Assembly: GCA_030427485.1 (NCBI GenBank)
Contig: JAUICG010000026.1
Span: forward strand, 1 to 64,000
Direction: 5' to 3'
DNA: 64,000 nt
DNA from: Gammaproteobacteria bacterium
GTDB lineage: Bacteria; Pseudomonadota; Gammaproteobacteria; Pseudomonadales; Halieaceae
Of the stretch, positions 58,507-64,000 are shown piece by piece. Both the position numbers and the translations under genes were made by a program. The stretch's first letter is position 1; the number at the start of each line of letters is the position of its first letter. The notes beneath the pieces are model-generated. The model searched no databases, was not told where the DNA came from, and saw only the letters and a program-made list of their open reading frames with translations.

Positions 58507-61011
58507 ATGATCAATCGGGGCGCCACGCTAGCCAGCCGTCTGGCTGTTTTAACTGCATTCCTGCTCACACTCGCAGCCTGTGGCGGCGGGGGTGGCGGCA
58601 GCACGTTCTACGACGAGGACGCAGCCAGCTCCAGTAGCAGCGGCGGCAGCCAGACGCCTACTCTCGCGCTCGCGCTGTTCGACGCCGCAGGTGAACCGAC
58701 AGATACCGTTACCTCTGCGGCCCCCGGTACACTCACGGTGAGTATTCCCGGAAGAAATCCCAACGTTCTTGTCTCACTGGAAACCGACATAGGTACCATA
58801 CTGCCGGAGTCCGGCACGGCGCTGACCAACCTGATGGGGGTGGCGACATTCCAGATTCAAGCGGGGCTGGTCAGCGGGGCGGGCACGGTCACCGCAACGG
58901 CAGAGACCAGCGCTGGAGAGGCGACAGGCAACCTGACTATAAACGTGGAAGCAAGTGCAATATCACTTGAACTTTTTGACCCGGAAGGGAACAGCACCAA
59001 TACCGTAACCTCGTCGTCCCCCGGCACATTGCGGGCAACCGTCGAGGGCAGTGGCGCCAACGTGCTGGTGTCCGCCACGACCGATATTGGTGTGCTTTTC
59101 CCGCCGTCGGGTACGGCGTTGACCAACCAGGACGGTGTGGCGACATTCCAGATCGAATCCGGCCCCGAAAAAGGCGCCGGTACGGTGACTGCGACAGCGA
59201 CCACCGACGCCGGTGTGGTCACTGACAGCCTGGCATTCCAGGTAGGTGACAGCGGACTGCGCATCGGCTCCTACGATGAGAACGGCATGTTTGTCGAAAA
59301 TCGCATTCTCATAGAGCCCGCTTCCACGCTTTCCGCAGGCGGGAATGCCCAGTTGTCGGTAATCGTACTCAACTCTGAAGGCAATCGCGTGACCACGGCG
59401 GAAGAAGTCAGGTTCAATAGCGGTTGTATTGCCGCCGAGCTGGCCACCATCAACCCGACCGTATCACAGTCCGTCAACGGCCAGGCGTCCACCTTGTACT
59501 CCGCAACAGGCTGTTCTGGTGTCGACAACGTCACCGCCAGTCTGGTGGGCGCCGATGCCCAGGCCTTTGGCACGCTGACGATTGCAGGCCCGACAACCAA
59601 CGCCATTGAGTTTGTCAGTGCAGACCCGCTACTGATCGTACTGAAGGGCACCGGTGGTCAGGGCCGGGATGAATCGTCCACCGTCGTATTCAGGGTAGTC
59701 GATGGATCCGGCAGCGCGCTGTCGGGCGTGACCGTTAACTTTTCGCTGACGACTTACGTCGGCGGGCTGTCCCTGTCAAAAACCTCTGCCCTCAGTGATG
59801 GGGACGGGCAGGTGAGCGTTACCGTACATGCGGGAGACATTCCCACTGTGGTGCGCGTTCTGGCGACAGTGGACGGCGGCGACAGCGGCCTCGTTACAAC
59901 AGTCTCTGATCTCCTCACGGTAACAACCGGCTTGCCGGATCAAGACTCAATCAGCCTGGCTGTCGGCGACTGTGGCGATGGATCAAGCTTCGTGGTTGAT
60001 GGTGCGATGACCACATTCGGCTTGTGCCGTCTGCTGACGGTTGCCATGGCGGACAAGTTCAATAATCCAGTGGTAGACGGGACCGCAGCCGTGTTCACTA
60101 CGGAGTACGGCTCAATCGTCGGCTCCTGTACAACCGTCGGCGGTGCATGCTCGGTCGAGTGGACCAGCCAGGATCCCCGGTTCCCGACACTCACCGGGCA
60201 GACCTACGTAATGACATACGACAAGTCACCACTGAGCGGACAACCGACAAGTTGCAGAGATGATAACGGCCAACTGGTACACGGTGGCCAGCCGATACCT
60301 TGCCCCTTTGACCTGGGCTATATTCGAGGTGGGCGCTCCTCCATTCTGGTAACGGCGATCGGTGAGGAGTCCTTCGTAGACCGCAACGGCAACGGTGTTA
60401 TGGACCAGGACGAACAAACACTGTTCGAGAACATGCCTGAAGCCTTTATTGACAAAAATGAAGACGGCGTCTGGACACCGGGCCTTCCCCAGTGCCCGGG
60501 GGAGCTGACGTCTGGGCCACTGCGCTGCATCGCCGGTCAGGAGGAAACATACGTCGATTTCAATTCCAATGGGGCCTATGACAACAATGATGATCCAGCA
60601 TGGTACAACGGCCTGCTCTGCCCGGTTGCGGGCGACGGGGTATGGTGCAGCCGGCAGTTGATCAACGTCCGTGCTTCACACGTTGTTACGTTGGGGGCTG
60701 CGCCGAACTGGGTTGAATATCGCAGAACCACTACGGTCGGCACGGCGCAAACAGTGACCATGTACATATCTGACATCTTTAACAACCCTCCGCCAGGTGG
60801 AGCGTCAGTATCATTGACCGCGAAGGATAACTGTAAAGTGGTGGGGCAGGAGTCATTCAGCATACCCAACTATTCCACCAGTGGTGCATACGGCTTCACC
60901 TTCTCCACCCTCGGCGAGATCAAGGATCCAATTGAAACGGGGTCTGTCGAAATCACTCTCACCACTCCCGTATCCACGAAATCCTGGTTCCAGGACTGCC
61001 AGGTTCAGTGA
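58507..61011 (+). CDS. Large Ig-like-repeat surface lipoprotein with Asp-rich calcium-type loops
   Basis: An 834-aa lipoprotein. The signal ends in lipobox TLAAC (Cys25), followed by a Gly/Ser linker. Two near-identical Ig-like repeats of about 95 residues follow (about 52-148 and 150-246), both with the pattern SGTALTN..GVATFQI and GAGTVTATA..T, then at least three more divergent Ig-like (Big_1/invasin-type) units. Between 620 and 700 three short loops, DRNGNGVMDQDE, DKNEDGVWTPG and DFNSNGAYDNND, resemble EF-hand/dockerin calcium sites. The Cys-rich C-terminal half is probably disulphide-bonded. It likely acts at the cell surface in adhesion or matrix structure; this is inferred. Confidence 0.85.
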   Translation: MINRGATLASRLAVLTAFLLTLAACGGGGGGSTFYDEDAASSSSSGGSQTPTLALALFDAAGEPTDTVTSAAPGTLTVSIPGRNPNVLVSLETDIGTILPESGTALTNLMGVATFQIQAGLVSGAGTVTATAETSAGEATGNLTINVEASAISLELFDPEGNSTNTVTSSSPGTLRATVEGSGANVLVSATTDIGVLFPPSGTALTNQDGVATFQIESGPEKGAGTVTATATTDAGVVTDSLAFQVGDSGLRIGSYDENGMFVENRILIEPASTLSAGGNAQLSVIVLNSEGNRVTTAEEVRFNSGCIAAELATINPTVSQSVNGQASTLYSATGCSGVDNVTASLVGADAQAFGTLTIAGPTTNAIEFVSADPLLIVLKGTGGQGRDESSTVVFRVVDGSGSALSGVTVNFSLTTYVGGLSLSKTSALSDGDGQVSVTVHAGDIPTVVRVLATVDGGDSGLVTTVSDLLTVTTGLPDQDSISLAVGDCGDGSSFVVDGAMTTFGLCRLLTVAMADKFNNPVVDGTAAVFTTEYGSIVGSCTTVGGACSVEWTSQDPRFPTLTGQTYVMTYDKSPLSGQPTSCRDDNGQLVHGGQPIPCPFDLGYIRGGRSSILVTAIGEESFVDRNGNGVMDQDEQTLFENMPEAFIDKNEDGVWTPGLPQCPGELTSGPLRCIAGQEETYVDFNSNGAYDNNDDPAWYNGLLCPVAGDGVWCSRQLINVRASHVVTLGAAPNWVEYRRTTTVGTAQTVTMYISDIFNNPPPGGASVSLTAKDNCKVVGQESFSIPNYSTSGAYGFTFSTLGEIKDPIETGSVEITLTTPVSTKSWFQDCQVQ

Positions 61012-61298
61012 CAATGTCGGAGGCCTGTCGACTGGGCGGGCCTCCATTCTTTCAGTGCCGAACTGGCAAAGTAGCACACCCCTTCAGAACTACGCATAAC
61101 GAAGCTGCCGGGTAAGCCCAGCGGTTCTTCCTCGCACGTTCAATCCATTCAATCGTCCAGCGGCAAGCTGATCCGATACAATCCGGGATTGCGTGTTCTC
61201 CTTCCCCGGATTGGACACAGCGGGATAACCACGCATGAGTCGACGAGCATGCTATGCTCCAACAGAGAAAGCGCACTCAAGTGAGAGCCCGTTAGTCA
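61012..61298. other. 287-base spacer between the Ig-like lipoprotein and the HD-GYP sensor
   Basis: It contains the terminator candidate at 61019-61052 and a short palindrome GAGCAT-GCT-ATGCTC at 61245-61259, 40 bases before the sensor start, which could be an operator. No gene was recognised. Confidence 0.4.
61019..61052 (+). terminator. Intrinsic terminator candidate after the Ig-like lipoprotein
   Basis: GGAGGCC at 61019-61025 pairs with GGCCTCC at 61039-61045 (7 bp, 13-base loop), followed by ATTCTTT. The T-run is short, so efficiency is uncertain, but the position just after the stop fits. Confidence 0.5.
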
Positions 61299-64000
61299 AT
61301 GACCTCCCTGTTTGGCAATATGCGCACCACCATACATATCACAGTCGTTATCGCATTCGTGATCGCGACCGCGTTGACCGCTGGCCTGGCTATCGGCCTG
61401 CAATACTATTTCGGCCAGTCCATGGCCAGGACAGTGGCCGCTGACCTGTACTCAACCGCCTCCTCAGGTATCGCCTCGGAATTGCAGAGTGTGGCGCGAG
61501 TCAACGCCAATGTGATTGATCTGCTGGCAGACAATCCGGTTTTATCAGACCCCGCAAATGAAGCGGCACACCTGGAAATATTTACCGAGGTATTACGGAA
61601 AAACCCGCTCTACTACGGCATCTACCTCGGCGACAGCGAGGGGCGGTTTTTTGAGGTGATCAATCTCGATACCAGTGAAACCGCGCGCAGGAAACTGCAT
61701 GCGCATCCCCGAGATCGCTGGTTGATCATCTCCCTGCGCCGCGATGACCGGGGACCGGTACGTCACTACCGCTACCTGGACGACAACCTGCAGACCCGGC
61801 TCACACGCGACGAACCGTCGGACTACGATGTGCGCTCCAGGCCGTGGTATACCGGCGCAATGAACTCCGACGGTGTGCAGATCACCGAGCCCTACATCTT
61901 CGCACAGTTGGGCGCGCCAGGGAGAACCCTGTCAAAGCGGCTGAAAAGCTCGACAACCGTGGTCGCCATTGATATGACGCTCGCCACAATCTCCGGGTTT
62001 CTGTCGGAGCACAAGATATCCCGGCATGGTGATGTCTACCTCTTCAACGGCACCGGCGAGGTTATCGCTTCCAGCCTGGACCAGCGGACACGGCAGCCCC
62101 GCATCCCTGTACCTGAACTGGCGCTTACCGCGCGGGAGAAAGCGTTTGTCGCAGCGCAGCCTACACTGCGCGTTTCCAACGAATTGAACTGGCCACCGTT
62201 TGATTATGCGCAGGCTGGACAGCCCAAGGGCTATTCCATTGATATCATCAAATTCGTATCGCAGATGACCGGCCTGAAAGTCAGTTTTGTCAACGGCTTT
62301 ACCTGGCCGGAACTGGTGGCACTCTATCAGAGGGGGGACATTGACCTGCTCCAGTCCGTAGTCGCCACTGATGCCAATCAACACCTCGGACTGTTTGGCA
62401 GGGGCTACGCCAGAGTGCCGTACGCGTTAACGACCCGTGAGAATTTCGGCGTGATCAATCAGCTCACTGACCTCAACGGCAAGCGAGTGGCGATTCCGGC
62501 AGGCTGGTCGACAATCCCCGTATTGCGCGAGCGCTTTCCACAGATCGAAATTGTCGAAACGGATTCCACTTTTGCTGCGCTGGAAATGGTACTGGCCGGC
62601 CAGGCGAGCGCCGCGCTGGACAACGAGGCGATTATGCGGTTTCTCGAGCGCACCTACTTCCTGACAGGCTTGCGATTTCATGACGAAACTGTCTTCGGAG
62701 AAAACCGGCTTCCCAGTACGCTGCATATCGTCGTACCTGCAGAACGGCCGGATTTGCGGCAACTGATAGACAAGGCCATAGCGGCGATCGGAAAAGAACA
62801 GCTCGCGTACCTGTCGAACAAATGGTTAGAACCAGACAACCCCTCCGGTTCCAGCCAGTCCAGCGCGGTACCCAGCGATGCGCTGATCCAGATTGCCGCA
62901 ACCCCCGCGATGCAGGGTCAGCTTATTGAAACGCCGCTCAATGGTGAAACCTACCTCGCCTATGCGGCTCGTGCCGGAGAGGGCGATAACGCTCTGTACA
63001 TCGGCATTCTTACCCCGAGTGATGCGCTAGTGGCCCCCTTGCTCGACCAGGTGAAGCTGTCCATCGCGATCACTGCGCTATTCCTGTTTTTTCTGCTGCC
63101 GTTGTCCTGGGTATTCGCCAGGCCCATCGTTCGTCCGATACGCCAGTTGGCACTTGAAAACGATAAAGTTCAACGGCGCGAATTCGCCAGGGTGCGACAC
63201 GTCGACTCCAGCGTGAAGGAACTGCACGAACTGTCCAGTTCCATGGTCAGCATGGTGGCGGCGATACAGACCCATGAACTGGAACAGCGCGCATTGATGG
63301 ACGCCTTCATAGAGTTGATCGCGCAGGCCATCGATGACAAATCAGCGTACACAGGCGGGCATTGCAAGCGGGTGCCGGAACTGGCCCTGATGCTCGCTGA
63401 ACACGCTGTGTCCAGTGATTTGCCAGCCTTTGCCGGTTTCAAACTGGAAACCGATGACGAATGGCGCGAATACCGCATCGCCGCATGGCTGCACGATTGC
63501 GGTAAGATCACCACGCCGGAACATATTGTCGACAAAGGCAGCAAATTGGAGGCAATTTACAATCGCCTGCACGAGGTGCGTATGCGATTCGAGGTGCTGT
63601 GGCGCGATGCGGAGATCGCATACTGGAAGCAACGCCAGGAGACGCCAGGGATAGAAGCGCAGCTGGATCAGCAACTCAAGCGCCGGCAGCGCGAGCTACT
63701 GGAACAGTTCGCCTTCGTCGCCAGCTGCAACGTGGGCGGTGAATTCCTTGACCAGGAGAAGCTCGATCGGCTGCAGGACATCGCCCGCCAGACATGGCAG
63801 CGACATTTCGACAACCGTATCGGGCTTTCTCCGCTGGAAGAATTGCGCGTACAGGGAACTGCGCCGGTTCTTCCGGCCACAGAACCGCTACTGAGCGACA
63901 AGCCCGAGCACATTATCGACAGGGAACAGCGGGCCACTTATCCGCCCGAATACGGTATCGACATGGTTATTCCCGAGCATCTGTACAACCTGGGCGAGAT
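61299..64000 (+). CDS. Cache / solute-binding / HAMP / HD-GYP-type signalling protein (cut at the window edge)
   Basis: The open frame runs from the ATG at 61299 to the right edge, at least 900 residues. Order: TM1 (about 15-36); a periplasmic Cache-like sensor (about 40-270, with YDVRSRPWYTGA); a family 3 solute-binding domain (about 285-510, from LRVSNELNWPPFDY); TM2 (about 587-607); a HAMP region (FARPIVRPIRQL); and an HD domain with GGHCKRV (His688) and WLHDCGK (His732, Asp733), matching the HD-GYP layout. HD-GYP enzymes hydrolyse cyclic-di-GMP. The GYP segment would lie beyond 64000, so activity cannot be judged. Acidic and basic insertions (about 765-850) precede it. Confidence 0.85.
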   Translation, partial: MTSLFGNMRTTIHITVVIAFVIATALTAGLAIGLQYYFGQSMARTVAADLYSTASSGIASELQSVARVNANVIDLLADNPVLSDPANEAAHLEIFTEVLRKNPLYYGIYLGDSEGRFFEVINLDTSETARRKLHAHPRDRWLIISLRRDDRGPVRHYRYLDDNLQTRLTRDEPSDYDVRSRPWYTGAMNSDGVQITEPYIFAQLGAPGRTLSKRLKSSTTVVAIDMTLATISGFLSEHKISRHGDVYLFNGTGEVIASSLDQRTRQPRIPVPELALTAREKAFVAAQPTLRVSNELNWPPFDYAQAGQPKGYSIDIIKFVSQMTGLKVSFVNGFTWPELVALYQRGDIDLLQSVVATDANQHLGLFGRGYARVPYALTTRENFGVINQLTDLNGKRVAIPAGWSTIPVLRERFPQIEIVETDSTFAALEMVLAGQASAALDNEAIMRFLERTYFLTGLRFHDETVFGENRLPSTLHIVVPAERPDLRQLIDKAIAAIGKEQLAYLSNKWLEPDNPSGSSQSSAVPSDALIQIAATPAMQGQLIETPLNGETYLAYAARAGEGDNALYIGILTPSDALVAPLLDQVKLSIAITALFLFFLLPLSWVFARPIVRPIRQLALENDKVQRREFARVRHVDSSVKELHELSSSMVSMVAAIQTHELEQRALMDAFIELIAQAIDDKSAYTGGHCKRVPELALMLAEHAVSSDLPAFAGFKLETDDEWREYRIAAWLHDCGKITTPEHIVDKGSKLEAIYNRLHEVRMRFEVLWRDAEIAYWKQRQETPGIEAQLDQQLKRRQRELLEQFAFVASCNVGGEFLDQEKLDRLQDIARQTWQRHFDNRIGLSPLEELRVQGTAPVLPATEPLLSDKPEHIIDREQRATYPPEYGIDMVIPEHLYNLGE

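Noticed and set aside
1..64000. tRNA, rRNA, CRISPR arrays and prophage genes
   Set aside because: None was recognised on reading either strand. Short or degenerate cases could be missed without a covariance search.

Overview
The window is a dense, GC-rich (about 60% by eye) chromosomal segment from a Gammaproteobacterium. The gene content fits a marine, aerobic, Cellvibrionales-like organism (Halieaceae or Spongiibacteraceae type). Supporting evidence is the dapA-bamC pair, hda beside purMN, arsC-wrbA-DUF2069, a six-gene rnf operon, a rimI/HolD-like pair and several lipid or steroid-type catabolic genes. The taxon is inferred; no rRNA is present to confirm it. I recognised no tRNA, rRNA, CRISPR array, complete insertion sequence or prophage. 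Nearly every base is in a gene, and many adjacent genes overlap by 1-14 bases, so most of the window is read as short operons.

Layout. 1-1534: end of dapD, then dapE (lysine/meso-DAP synthesis). 1508-5582: an SDR, then a minus-strand operon of a degenerate class III cyclase-like protein, a phosphodiesterase-like HD protein and rsmJ. 5619-9631: LRR lipoprotein; minus-strand operon dapA-bamC-MBL hydrolase; DUF3806 protein. 9695-13162: four-gene MCE-type lipid transport operon (permease with N-terminal extension, ATPase, MCE protein, PqiC-like lipoprotein). 13159-19881: accessory metabolic region with SDR, SRAP protein, zinc-ribbon/thiolase-like pair, Tat-exported flavoprotein with cytochrome c, Nudix and MaoC proteins; a long perfect inverted repeat lies between the convergent halves. 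20099-24513: RND efflux pair. 24524-27695: minus-strand operon arsC-wrbA-DUF2069-sppA. 27951-29611: YihY plus an overlapping thioredoxin-like lipoprotein. 29919-37475: cysK, GNAT, quinone oxidoreductase, DEAD-box helicase, thpR, oligopeptidase A, aquaporin Z.

37723-39020: a secreted aspartyl protease-PDZ gene broken by one frameshift. 39041-42334: a PTPS-family protein lacking the usual catalytic Cys, an SDR, and an aminotransferase overlapping an omega-amidase (glutamine-transaminase/omega-amidase pathway). 42424-49733: hda with a DUF2066 protein, purM-purN, apbC-dcd, metG. 49870-55491: rnfABCDGE, an ion-pumping ferredoxin:NAD+ oxidoreductase, without the nth gene that often follows. 55566-58144: a HolD-like protein, rimI, a small acidic protein and a GT2 glycosyltransferase. 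58507-64000: a large Ig-like-repeat lipoprotein followed by a Cache / solute-binding / HAMP / HD-GYP-like sensor that runs off the window.

The most unusual items are the cyclase-like/PDE-like gene pair with altered active-site residues, the zinc-ribbon/thiolase-like plus Tat-flavoprotein/cytochrome c region, the inverted repeat at 16618-16729, a minus-strand terminator facing away from any annotated gene, and the multi-domain sensor behind the Ig-like lipoprotein.
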